From NCBI GenBank assembly GCA_025357995.1, contig JANYLF010000205.1, positions 1 to 20,129 of the forward strand: a stretch of DNA of 20,129 nucleotides, written 5' to 3'. Below, piece by piece: positions 14,218-20,129 of this stretch. Within the stretch, counting starts at the first letter, position 1; every line of letters begins with the position of its first letter. This stretch comes from Acidimicrobiia bacterium. Lineage in GTDB: Bacteria > Actinomycetota > Acidimicrobiia > IMCC26256 > JAENVU01. The position numbers were made by a program, and so were the translations under genes. Below the pieces are notes generated by a model. The model had not been told where the DNA came from. It saw only the letters and a list, made by a program, of their open reading frames with translations, and searched no databases.

Positions 14218-14724
14218 GTTCGACGCCAGTCGTTCGGCAATCGCATGGGTGAGACCGTCGATAACCGCGTGCAGCGATCGGCGTCGCGCCGACATGTCGT
14301 GTTCCAACTCGCGCAGCTGGCCCAACGTCGCTTGAAGCTCGGCTTCGGAAAGTGTCGGGAGGTTGACGAGTGTGGCGTCGGAGACCAGGCGTTCGATGCC
14401 GCGGTTCCACTCGATGCCGTCGGCCGGTGCCAGCACCGATTGCGCCCGGGTATCGGCCGGAGCGGTGCGGGGGCCGTCGTCCGCCAAGATCTGTGGGAGC
14501 GCCGCGATCAGGTCGCCCAAGGTTCCACCTGCGGCGCGCCGATCACGCTCGGCCTCGAGAATGTCGATCCGGCCCTGGGCCAATCGGCGGACGTACGAGA
14601 TCTCGGTCTCGACCTCGAGGCACTCCCGCTCCATGGTGTGGAGATCGTCGACGGAACACGCGTCGAGAGCGTCGGAGTACTCCGGCGCGAGGATGCGATC
14701 AATACGACGAACGTGCTCGGTCAT
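14206..14724 (-). CDS. RsiG-like (AmfC family) protein with two cyclic-di-GMP-binding motifs
   Basis: In Streptomyces, RsiG is an anti-sigma factor that holds the sporulation sigma factor WhiG when loaded with cyclic-di-GMP, using a coiled coil with two E-X3-S-X2-R-X3-Q-X3-D motifs. This 172-residue protein has one exact motif at Glu39-Ser43-Arg46-Gln50-Asp54. The second is Glu141-Ser145-Arg148-His152-Asp156, with Gln replaced by His. Both lie in long predicted helices, joined by a variable, less ordered middle part. The ATG at 14724 has TAGCCT 7 nt upstream and no Shine-Dalgarno sequence. The XRE regulator follows. No WhiG-type sigma gene is in the window, so the partner is unknown. Confidence 0.82.
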   Translation of the reverse strand: MTEHVRRIDRILAPEYSDALDACSVDDLHTMERECLEVETEISYVRRLAQGRIDILEAERDRRAAGGTLGDLIAALPQILADDGPRTAPADTRAQSVLAPADGIEWNRGIERLVSDATLVNLPTLSEAELQATLGQLRELEHDMSARRRSLHAVIDGLTHAIAERLASNTAG

Positions 14725-14731
14725 CGGTGGC

Positions 14732-14737
14732 AGGCTA
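14732..14737 (-). promoter_or_regulatory. Candidate leaderless -10 (TAGCCT) for the rsiG-like gene
   Basis: TAGCCT on the minus strand ends 7 nt before the ATG at 14724. The 79-bp gap to the divergent superoxide dismutase gene also holds an inverted repeat, GGTCGG/CCGACC at 14745-14762, of unknown meaning. Confidence 0.5.
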
Positions 14738-14803
14738 CCCCGCCGGTCGGAATGGGCCGACCCACGCCTGCGTTGGCACCGACACCCCGATGAGGAGCCC
14801 ACC

Positions 14804-15415
14804 ATGTCTGCGTACACCTTGCCCGAGCTGGCCTACGACCTCGCGGCACTCGAACCCCACTACTCCGCCGAGGTGCTGGAGCTGCACCATGACAAGCACC
14901 ACGCGGCGTACGTTGCCGGCGCGAACGCCGCGCTCGAAAAGCTCGACCAAGCTCGCACGTCGGACGACTACGGCTCGATCAACCAGCTGCAGAAGAACCT
15001 CGCGTTCCACCTCTCGGGTCACGTGCTGCACTCCATGTTCTGGGAGAACCTCTCGCCCGACGGTGGTGGCGTACCCGAAGGCGAACTCGCAGCGGCGGTC
15101 GACGACGGCTTCGGCAGTCTCGACCACTTCCGCAACCAACTCACCCAAGCCGCCCTCAACGTGCAGGGCTCGGGCTGGGGCGCGCTCACCTGGGAACCGC
15201 TCGGCCAGCGACTGATCATCGAACAGATCTACGACCATCAGAGCAATGTGGGCCAAGGCGCGCCACCGTTGCTCGTGCTCGACATGTGGGAGCACGCGTA
15301 CTACCTCCAGTACCGCAACGTGAAGGCCGATTGGGTCGACGCATTCTGGAAGATCGTGAACTGGCCCGACGTCGCGGCGCGGTTCTCCCGCGCCCGCACC
15401 CTCGAACTGCTCTGA
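14804..15415 (+). CDS. Superoxide dismutase, Fe/Mn family
   Basis: This cytosolic enzyme of 203 residues converts superoxide to oxygen and hydrogen peroxide. The start YTLPELAYDLAALEPHYSAE is canonical. Metal ligands are in ELHHDKHHAAYV, HVLHSMFWENLSP, and the signature DMWEHAYYLQY (Asp and His). A Gly sits four residues before the second ligand His, as in Mn enzymes. The segment IYDHQSNVGQG resembles actinobacterial enzymes of mixed metal use, so I do not choose between Fe and Mn. The ribosome site GAGGAG at 14792-14797 fixes the ATG. The DUF1295 gene follows after 22 bp. I see no secretion signal. Confidence 0.96.
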   Translation: MSAYTLPELAYDLAALEPHYSAEVLELHHDKHHAAYVAGANAALEKLDQARTSDDYGSINQLQKNLAFHLSGHVLHSMFWENLSPDGGGVPEGELAAAVDDGFGSLDHFRNQLTQAALNVQGSGWGALTWEPLGQRLIIEQIYDHQSNVGQGAPPLLVLDMWEHAYYLQYRNVKADWVDAFWKIVNWPDVAARFSRARTLELL

Positions 15416-15437
15416 CCGCCCGAGATCGAGGAGGGGC

Positions 15438-16235
15438 ATGACCGGCGAAGTGGTGCTCGGAGCCGCGGTCGCGATCGTGGCGCTCATGCTCGTCACGTGG
15501 TTGGTCTCGCTCGCGTGGCACGACGCGTCGATCGTCGACCCGGTCTGGCCGCTCGGCTTCGTGGTGGTCGTGTGGGTCACGCGCGCCATTGCCGACGGCA
15601 ACGACGCGCGGCAGTGGGTCCTGGTCACGCTGGTCACGGTGTGGGGTCTTCGACTCTCGGGATACCTCGCGTGGCGTCAGCGCGGCGCGCCCGAGGATTT
15701 CCGCTACCAGGCGATGCGGCGCCATCACGGCCCACGGTTCCCGATCGTGAGTCTCGTCACGGTGTTCACGCTCCAGGGGGTGTTGATGTGGGTGGTGTCG
15801 CTGCCGGCGCAGCTCGGTCAGGTCCGCTCGTCACCCGACCTCGGCGTGCTCGCGTTCGTGGGCATCGCTCTGTGGGTCGTGGGGTTCGGGTTCGAGACGG
15901 TCGGCGACGCGCAGCTCGCCCGATTCAAGGCCGACCCGGCGAGCGTCGGCCAGGTCATGGACCGCGGCCTGTGGCGTTACACCCGCCACCCCAACTACTT
16001 CGGCGACGCGTGCGTGTGGTGGGGCATCGCACTCGTCGCGGCAGAGACGGGCATCGGCGCGCTGGGAATCGTGGGGGCCGTCGTCATGAGCGTGCTACTC
16101 GTGCGCGTGTCCGGGGTACCGATGCTGGAGCGGACCATGGCGAAACGGCGGCCCGGCTACGCCGACTACGTGGCGCGCACCAGCGCGTTCATCCCGCGCG
16201 CCCCGCGCTCGACCCCGCGCTCGACATCGAGCTGA
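15438..16235 (+). CDS. DUF1295 membrane protein (steroid 5-alpha-reductase-like)
   Basis: This 265-residue integral membrane protein has about six hydrophobic helices. DUF1295 belongs to the isoprenylcysteine methyltransferase / steroid reductase clan. The motif GLWRYTRHPNYFGDACVWWG near the C-terminus is the NADPH-binding or cofactor region shared in that clan. WGLRLSGYLAWR and EDFRYQAMRRHHG are also typical. The reaction is probably reduction of a lipid double bond, but the substrate is unknown. GAGGAGGGG at 15428-15435 gives a strong ribosome site. The gene follows sod by 22 bp and precedes a small membrane protein by 4 bp, so the three are likely one operon. Confidence 0.9.
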   Translation: MTGEVVLGAAVAIVALMLVTWLVSLAWHDASIVDPVWPLGFVVVVWVTRAIADGNDARQWVLVTLVTVWGLRLSGYLAWRQRGAPEDFRYQAMRRHHGPRFPIVSLVTVFTLQGVLMWVVSLPAQLGQVRSSPDLGVLAFVGIALWVVGFGFETVGDAQLARFKADPASVGQVMDRGLWRYTRHPNYFGDACVWWGIALVAAETGIGALGIVGAVVMSVLLVRVSGVPMLERTMAKRRPGYADYVARTSAFIPRAPRSTPRSTSS

Positions 16236-16239
16236 CCGG

Positions 16240-16521
16240 GTGTCGGTCCTCGTCCTCGCGTTGTTCACCTTCGGGTACCCCGTCTCGATCGTCGTGATCG
16301 CACGGTTCGTCCCGGTGGTGCGCGAACGACGCGTCCGATGGTTCGCCTGGCACCAAGCCGCCGTCGCGGCCATCGTGGTCGGCTTCGCCATTCGCTCGCG
16401 CGGGTCGGCCGTCGCGATCAATGCCTCGTGGTTCGTCATCGCCGCAATCTGGTACGGCCTCGGCGGTCGGGGCCGCGCGCTTCCCGACGCGACGGAGCTC
16501 GTCGATCCGGGCCCTGGTTAG
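16240..16521 (+). CDS. Small membrane protein of unknown function
   Basis: A 93-residue protein starting at GTG 16240, four bases after the DUF1295 stop. Three hydrophobic segments are visible: about residues 2-25 (VLVLALFTFGYPVSIVVIA), 38-52 and 61-74. A basic stretch VRERRVRW lies between the first two, and the tail is soluble. No family is recognised. Close spacing suggests it is translated with the DUF1295 enzyme. Its stop overlaps the convergent MoaD-like gene by 4 bp (16518-16521). Confidence 0.7.
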   Translation: MSVLVLALFTFGYPVSIVVIARFVPVVRERRVRWFAWHQAAVAAIVVGFAIRSRGSAVAINASWFVIAAIWYGLGGRGRALPDATELVDPGPG

Positions 16522-16766
16522 CCGCCGCTGACCGGCGGGAGCACCGCGACCTCGGAGCCCTCCGACACCGGGGTGGCGTCACCCGCGGCGGGCTCGTCGC
16601 CGTCGAGCCACACTCGGGAACCGGCCAACACGGCACTGAACTCGGGACCAAAGCGCGACCGCGCGTCGTCGAGCACTTCGCCGACGGTCTCGTGATCGAG
16701 CGTGATCGAACTGGTACCCGCAGCCTCACGCGCCGCGGCAAACAGCCGGAGCGAGACCCGGGCCAC
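16518..16766 (-). CDS. MoaD/ThiS-family sulfur carrier protein
   Basis: A beta-grasp protein of 82 residues ending in the required Gly-Gly (LPPVSGG), which is activated by adenylation and then carries sulfur as a thiocarboxylate. VSLRLFAAAREAAG at the start and SEGSEVAVLPPVSGG at the end are typical of MoaD, the small subunit of molybdopterin synthase. No other molybdopterin gene is in the window, so another sulfur-transfer role is possible. The start is GTG at 16766, 12 bp after the stop of the MaoC-type gene, so the two are probably co-transcribed. Confidence 0.88.
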   Translation of the reverse strand: MARVSLRLFAAAREAAGTSSITLDHETVGEVLDDARSRFGPEFSAVLAGSRVWLDGDEPAAGDATPVSEGSEVAVLPPVSGG

Positions 16767-16778
16767 GCGCGATTCCGG

Positions 16779-17810
16779 CTAGCCCGCGACCTCGACGAGA
16801 CCGTCCTTGATCACGACCTCGCCGTCGCCGTTGCGGGTCTGGAATCCGAACACTGGGTTCCCGCCGTTGTCACCCGCGGCCCAGAACGTGGTGGTGATCT
16901 CCTGGCCGGGGAGCACGGGACGCGAGAACCGAACGGCCAGACGTCGGAGCTTGCGAGAGTCGTCGTCGCACAGCTGGCGGACCGCGGCCACCGAGGTGAA
17001 GGCCATCGTGCAGAGACCGTGAATGATGATCCCCGGCAGCCCGACCGACTTCGCGATCTCGGCGTCGAGGTGGATCGGCATCTGATCGCCCGACGCTTCG
17101 GCGTACCGGTAGGTCTGGTCGGCATCGAGGGTCTGGGTGACGCTCGCGACGGGATCGTGCTCCTTCACCCGACCGTCGAGCTTGTGGGCGGGGGCTTCCT
17201 CGCCCGCACCCTCACCGTCGCTCACACCACGGAAGAACGACGTCATGTACTGCTCCACCACCAACGCGCCGGACTCGTCGTAGGTCTCGACCTTGACCAC
17301 GACCGACGTACCGTTGGGCTTCACGTGTACCCCGATGGGCGCGGCCTTGGAGCGCAGTACCGATCCCGGAACGATCGGCTGGTGGAAGAGCATGTCCTGC
17401 TCGCCGTGCACCACGAGCATGAGTACCTCGGGCGGAACGATGCCGGCCATCGCGCCGGCCATCGTGTCCCAGATCGGTACGACCGCGAAGACCGGCGGCG
17501 CGATCTCCCCCGAGATGTGCGCGGCGATCGGGTCGTTCGTCGCCGCGGCGTAGGCCTTGGTGCGGTCGGCCTCGACCTTGAACTCGGGTCCCTCCGTCCA
17601 CAGACCCAGCTTGTCGATGCCAAAGCCCATCGCAGGCTCCTCTCGTCGCGGCGGGCCGGACTGTAGCGGCAGTTCGCCTTCTTCGATCCGCTCGACCGCC
17701 TGCTCGATGTCGGCGAGTTCGGACTCGAGGGTTTCCAACACAGAGAGGTCGGGTACCACGGCGGCACCGTCTGCGTCCGGCACAGTCGATGGCGAGGCTT
17801 CAGGCTCCAT
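16779..17810 (-). CDS. MaoC-type (double hot-dog) hydratase with an unusual N-terminal extension
   Basis: The core, residues 61-343, is a two-hot-dog-domain enoyl-CoA hydratase/dehydratase. The C-terminal half contains the hydratase motif ASGDQMPIHLDAEIAKSVGL followed by PGIIIHGLCTMAF, with Asp and His in the catalytic positions. The N-terminal half is the degenerate MaoC_dehydrat_N domain. It would hydrate or dehydrate an acyl-CoA or acyl-ACP thioester. Two starts compete. ATG at 17810 has TATCGT 7 nt upstream and gives 343 residues; its first 60 include a coiled-coil-like LETLESELADIEQAVERIEE. ATG at 17630 has GAGGAG shortly before it and gives the bare 283-residue enzyme. Both may be used. 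Confidence 0.88.
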   Translation of the reverse strand: MEPEASPSTVPDADGAAVVPDLSVLETLESELADIEQAVERIEEGELPLQSGPPRREEPAMGFGIDKLGLWTEGPEFKVEADRTKAYAAATNDPIAAHISGEIAPPVFAVVPIWDTMAGAMAGIVPPEVLMLVVHGEQDMLFHQPIVPGSVLRSKAAPIGVHVKPNGTSVVVKVETYDESGALVVEQYMTSFFRGVSDGEGAGEEAPAHKLDGRVKEHDPVASVTQTLDADQTYRYAEASGDQMPIHLDAEIAKSVGLPGIIIHGLCTMAFTSVAAVRQLCDDDSRKLRRLAVRFSRPVLPGQEITTTFWAAGDNGGNPVFGFQTRNGDGEVVIKDGLVEVAG

Positions 17811-17817
17811 GGCGTCG

Positions 17818-17823
17818 ACGATA
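17818..17823 (-). promoter_or_regulatory. Candidate leaderless -10 (TATCGT) for the MaoC-type gene, long form
   Basis: TATCGT on the minus strand ends 7 nt before the ATG at 17810. It supports that start as a leaderless one even though the annotated hydratase domains begin 60 codons later. Confidence 0.45.
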
Positions 17824-17840
17824 GCGGCGCCTGATGCGCG

Positions 17841-18461
17841 TCACCGGTGCCGAAGCTCGAGGAGCTCGGCGGCGTCGGCGAGCGCGGCCACCACTTGGTC
17901 GAGCCGCGCGACGGGATCGTCCTCCCGCAAGATCGCGAGCACGTCGAGCGGCCCGATCGGTGCGAGCGCGACCGCGTCCCAGCCCGCCTGGATCGGATCG
18001 TCCGCCAACGCCCGGTCGGCCGAGACGAGGTCGGCGGAAATCTCCGCGCCCACCGAGCGCGCCGCATCGAGCACCCGCTGGAAAGCTTCGACGACCGCGG
18101 CGCGCCGGGTGAGGGTGTCGGCATCCGAATCGCGTTCGGCGAGCACCTCGATCTCGGCCCGCGGGAAGGGGTCGTCGTCGAGCCATTGCACCACCCGGAA
18201 CCGATCGGTCCCTGCCGCGGCCACCGCGTACCGGCCGTCCGGAGCCTGCGCGACTTCGCCAATCCGAGCCACGGTTCCAATGTCGAAACGCACGTCACCT
18301 CCGCCCACCTCCGACCCGCGCTCGATGAGCACCACGCCGAAACATCCGTCGCCGGCGACGCAGGTTTCGACGAGGGCGCGGTAGCGCGGTTCGAACACGT
18401 GGAGCGCCAGTCCCTGGCCCGGGACCAACACCGTGCCGAGCGGGAACATCGGGAGCTCCAT
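17841..18461 (-). CDS. Lon N-terminal substrate-binding-domain protein
   Basis: A 206-residue protein with the LON substrate-binding (PUA-like) domain but no ATPase or protease part. The start LPMFPLGTVLVPGQGLALHV and FEPRYRALVETCV are characteristic, followed by FGVVLIERGSEVGGGD and a C-terminal helical part (about 115-206). Such stand-alone proteins are common in Actinobacteria and their role is not established; substrate recognition for another protease is a guess. The ATG at 18461 shares one base with the upstream stop (TGATG), so translation is coupled to the SirB1-like gene. Confidence 0.9.
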   Translation of the reverse strand: MELPMFPLGTVLVPGQGLALHVFEPRYRALVETCVAGDGCFGVVLIERGSEVGGGDVRFDIGTVARIGEVAQAPDGRYAVAAAGTDRFRVVQWLDDDPFPRAEIEVLAERDSDADTLTRRAAVVEAFQRVLDAARSVGAEISADLVSADRALADDPIQAGWDAVALAPIGPLDVLAILREDDPVARLDQVVAALADAAELLELRHR

Positions 18462-19258
18462 CAGTTGGACCGCGATCGGTGCGCCACCGCTTGACGAGCC
18501 AAGCGGTCGCGTTGCGCGTCGGGCGCGAGGGCCACGAGACCCTCGAGCACGTCAGCCGCGTCGGTGAAGGCGCCCACCGCCGCGAGGACCTCGGCTGTGC
18601 GCTCGCGGTCGGCGGGCGGGAGTTCGGGGAACGCGAGGCGGAGTTGTGCCACCCACCGAGTTTCGGCCGAACGACTCCGCGCGTACGTGGCCTCGAGGTT
18701 CGTCAGCATGCGCAGCAGAATCGTTCTCGAGGTCGTGGGCTCGAGGAAGTGATCCTCGAACTGCATCTGCGTTCCGTACATCGCGGCGAAACGCTCCCTG
18801 CATCCGACGCGGTCCAGGACGGCTCCGGCATGGAACGGATCGACGAACGCGCCCGGATCGCCGTCGACCCCCACGAGAAAATGTCCGGGCATCCCCACAC
18901 CATGCACCGGCACGCCGATTCGTCTCCCGACCTCGATCATCAAGACGCTCAACGTGATGGGCAGACCCAAGCGGCGGTCGATCACGTCCGGCAGGAACGA
19001 ATTTCGCGGGTCGTCGTAGTGCTCGGTGTTCCCTGCGAACGCCCAATCGACGAAGAGCACCCGCGCCAATCCCGGCGGCGTGCGCGCGTCCGGGAATGCG
19101 AGGGCCGCACCGGCACAGTCGTCGAGACGCGCGAGCCAAGCGTCGACGTCCAGCTCGTGTGCGGTTGCCGCGATCAGTAACGCACCCTCGTCGAGTGGAG
19201 GTTCGGCGTCGGCCGCGGCGATCAGCGCACGGAACCGCTCGGCCGCTCCGGGATCCAT
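18461..19258 (-). CDS. SirB1-like transglutaminase-superfamily protein
   Basis: A 265-residue protein. The SirB1 N-terminal domain (transglutaminase-like fold) spans about residues 60-170, with the conserved RNSFLPDVIDRRLGLPITLS, VLMIEVGRRIGVPVHGVGMP and GHFLVGVDGDPGAFVDPFHAG. A helical, TPR-like tail follows (LTNLEATYARS, FTDAADVLEGLVALAP). The classical catalytic Cys of transglutaminases is not seen at the usual place, so enzymatic activity is doubtful. The ATG at 19258 has TACCGT 6 nt upstream and no ribosome site. The start is only 22 bp from the divergent Fur-family gene. Confidence 0.88.
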   Translation of the reverse strand: MDPGAAERFRALIAAADAEPPLDEGALLIAATAHELDVDAWLARLDDCAGAALAFPDARTPPGLARVLFVDWAFAGNTEHYDDPRNSFLPDVIDRRLGLPITLSVLMIEVGRRIGVPVHGVGMPGHFLVGVDGDPGAFVDPFHAGAVLDRVGCRERFAAMYGTQMQFEDHFLEPTTSRTILLRMLTNLEATYARSRSAETRWVAQLRLAFPELPPADRERTAEVLAAVGAFTDAADVLEGLVALAPDAQRDRLARQAVAHRSRSN

Positions 19259-19264
19259 ACGGCG

Positions 19265-19274
19265 ACGGTAGTGT
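19265..19274. promoter_or_regulatory. Overlapping divergent leaderless -10 elements (SirB1-like / Fur)
   Basis: In ACGGTAGTGT the minus-strand hexamer TACCGT (19270-19265) ends 6 nt before the ATG at 19258. The plus-strand hexamer TAGTGT (19269-19274) ends 6 nt before the ATG at 19281. The two share the central TA, so the promoters should exclude each other. The whole intergenic space is 22 bp. Confidence 0.5.
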
Positions 19275-19280
19275 CAAACC

Positions 19281-19730
19281 ATGGCTCGTCCGCCCGCGCG
19301 CACCGAGCTGCACGCCACGGTGGCCGCCCGGCTTCGCACCGACGGCCAACGCGTGACCGCGAGCCGAACCACCTTGGTCGATGTGTTGGCCCGAGCGCGG
19401 CGGCCGCTGACGATCCCCGAGATCCAGGCCCGTGCATCCGGTCTCGCCACGAGCTCGGCGTATCGAAATCTCCTCGTCCTCGAATCCGTCGGTGTGGTCC
19501 ACCGGATCGTGACCAACGGTGACCACGCCCGGTATGAACTCGCCGAGGATCTCACCGAACACCACCACCACCTGATCTGCTCGCAGTGCGGCGCGGTAGA
19601 GGATGTTCCGGCGTCGGCTCGACTTGAACAATCCGTGCACAAAGCCGCCGACGAGATCGAGCGGCACACCGGGTTTCGGACCCAGCACCACCGCGTCGAT
19701 CTCGTCGGCCTGTGCAAACGCTGCGCGTAG
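19281..19730 (+). CDS. Fur-family metal-dependent regulator
   Basis: This 149-residue regulator has an N-terminal winged helix (about 8-80), RLRTDGQRVTASRTTLVDVL and ATSSAYRNLLVLESVGVVHR. The C-terminal dimerisation domain carries the metal site HHHHLICSQCGAVEDV. Two CxxC pairs (CSQC and CKRC) form a structural zinc site. Whether it senses Fe, Zn or another metal cannot be decided from sequence. It ends where the convergent YcnI-like gene ends (19730/19731). The start has TAGTGT 6 nt upstream and no ribosome site, and the gene is divergent from the SirB1-like gene. Confidence 0.93.
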   Translation: MARPPARTELHATVAARLRTDGQRVTASRTTLVDVLARARRPLTIPEIQARASGLATSSAYRNLLVLESVGVVHRIVTNGDHARYELAEDLTEHHHHLICSQCGAVEDVPASARLEQSVHKAADEIERHTGFRTQHHRVDLVGLCKRCA

Positions 19731-20129
19731 TTACTTCTTCTTGCTCCGAGCGACGAGCGCCGCGCCGCCACCCAGAACCACGACCGCCGCAATCACGATG
19801 CCCACAATGACACCGGTGTTGCTGTCGGAGCTCTTCTTCGTCGTGGTGACGGCGACCTTCGTGGTCGTTGTGTCCGGCGCGGCGGGCTTGCCACTCAGGT
19901 CGAGCACCGGCGTGGGGTGCTCCGGCTCGGCGCCGCCCGGCGGGGTCTTCTCGACCCAGCGGATGACATCGCCGTTCGTGCAGTTCTGCAACGCCGTGAA
20001 GGTCACGGAGTCGGTGCCTGCTGGGATCGTGCCAACGGTCATCGGGAAGTCGACCGACTTGTCTCCGGTCAGCGTCCCCGTAAATGTCACCTTGGTCACG
20101 GCGCCGGTCGCGGTGTCCTTGTCGGCTTG
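19731..20129 (-). CDS. YcnI-like (DUF1775) protein, C-terminal part
   Basis: The last 132 residues are visible; the N-terminus lies beyond the right edge and no start codon is claimed. TGTLTGDKSVDFPMTVGTIP, then TALQNCTNGDVIRWVEKTPP and EPEHPTPVLDL match the beta-rich YcnI/DUF1775 domain, whose members bind copper through an N-terminal His in the family. A Thr-rich linker precedes one membrane helix (about GVIVGIVIAAVVVLGGGAAL) and a basic end, RSKKK. The protein would be exported and anchored to the membrane. It is convergent with the Fur-family gene with no gap. Confidence 0.8.
   Translation of the reverse strand, partial: QADKDTATGAVTKVTFTGTLTGDKSVDFPMTVGTIPAGTDSVTFTALQNCTNGDVIRWVEKTPPGGAEPEHPTPVLDLSGKPAAPDTTTTKVAVTTTKKSSDSNTGVIVGIVIAAVVVLGGGAALVARSKKK

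Noticed and set aside
14745..14762. Inverted repeat GGTCGG/CCGACC between the rsiG-like and sod genes as an operator
   Set aside because: A 6-bp GC-only repeat is common by chance here and matches no operator I know. It is mentioned only in the neighbouring promoter entry.
1..20129. CRISPR arrays, tRNA/rRNA genes, insertion sequences, prophage or attachment sites
   Set aside because: No regularly spaced repeats, cloverleaf sequences, transposase or integrase motifs were seen. The short tandem repeats at 13791 and 14162 have no spacers.

Overview
The window is about 20 kb of very GC-rich, densely packed chromosomal DNA from an actinobacterium. A mycothiol glycosyltransferase (MshA), a rex-hem operon of the actinobacterial type, a SigK/RskA-like sigma/anti-sigma pair and many GTG starts all point there. 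An Acidimicrobiia-like lineage is my best guess, but the genus cannot be read from the sequence. I see no rRNA, tRNA, CRISPR array, insertion sequence or prophage. The longest stretch without a protein gene is 11696-11937.

Layout. (1) 1-4087, minus strand: a tight tetrapyrrole operon rex - precorrin-2 dehydrogenase - hemA - hemC - cobA (cobA runs off the left edge). Its divergent promoter region carries an imperfect Rex operator. (2) 4203-4928 plus: a seven-helix membrane protein. (3) 4899-7681 minus: FAD oxidoreductase followed by an acyl-CoA ligase. (4) 7806-9889 plus: a secreted CAP protein, then an ECF sigma factor and RskA-like anti-sigma factor behind a SigK-type promoter. (5) 9903-11695 minus: proC, a SAM hydroxide adenosyltransferase-like protein, and a 30-residue membrane peptide coupled to it. 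(6) 11696-13625 minus: a possible small RNA, a YbjN-domain protein and mshA. (7) 13808-14724 minus: a small XRE regulator preceded by an RsiG-like protein with cyclic-di-GMP motifs. (8) 14804-16521 plus: superoxide dismutase, a DUF1295 membrane enzyme and a small membrane protein. (9) 16518-19258 minus: SirB1-like, Lon-substrate-binding-domain, MaoC-type hydratase and MoaD-like proteins. (10) 19281-20129: a Fur-family regulator convergent with the 3' part of a YcnI-like gene.

Most informative observations. An RsiG-family protein carries both copies of the E-X3-S-X2-R-X3-Q-X3-D motif (the second has H for Q). The junction between it and the XRE gene is a 14-bp tandem repeat forming an unbroken chain of four ATGA stop/start overlaps. 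Most operon heads without a Shine-Dalgarno sequence have TAnnnT 6-7 nt before the start codon, which suggests pervasive leaderless transcription and settles several starts. The SAM hydroxide adenosyltransferase homologue lacks its catalytic histidine and is translationally coupled to a tiny membrane peptide.
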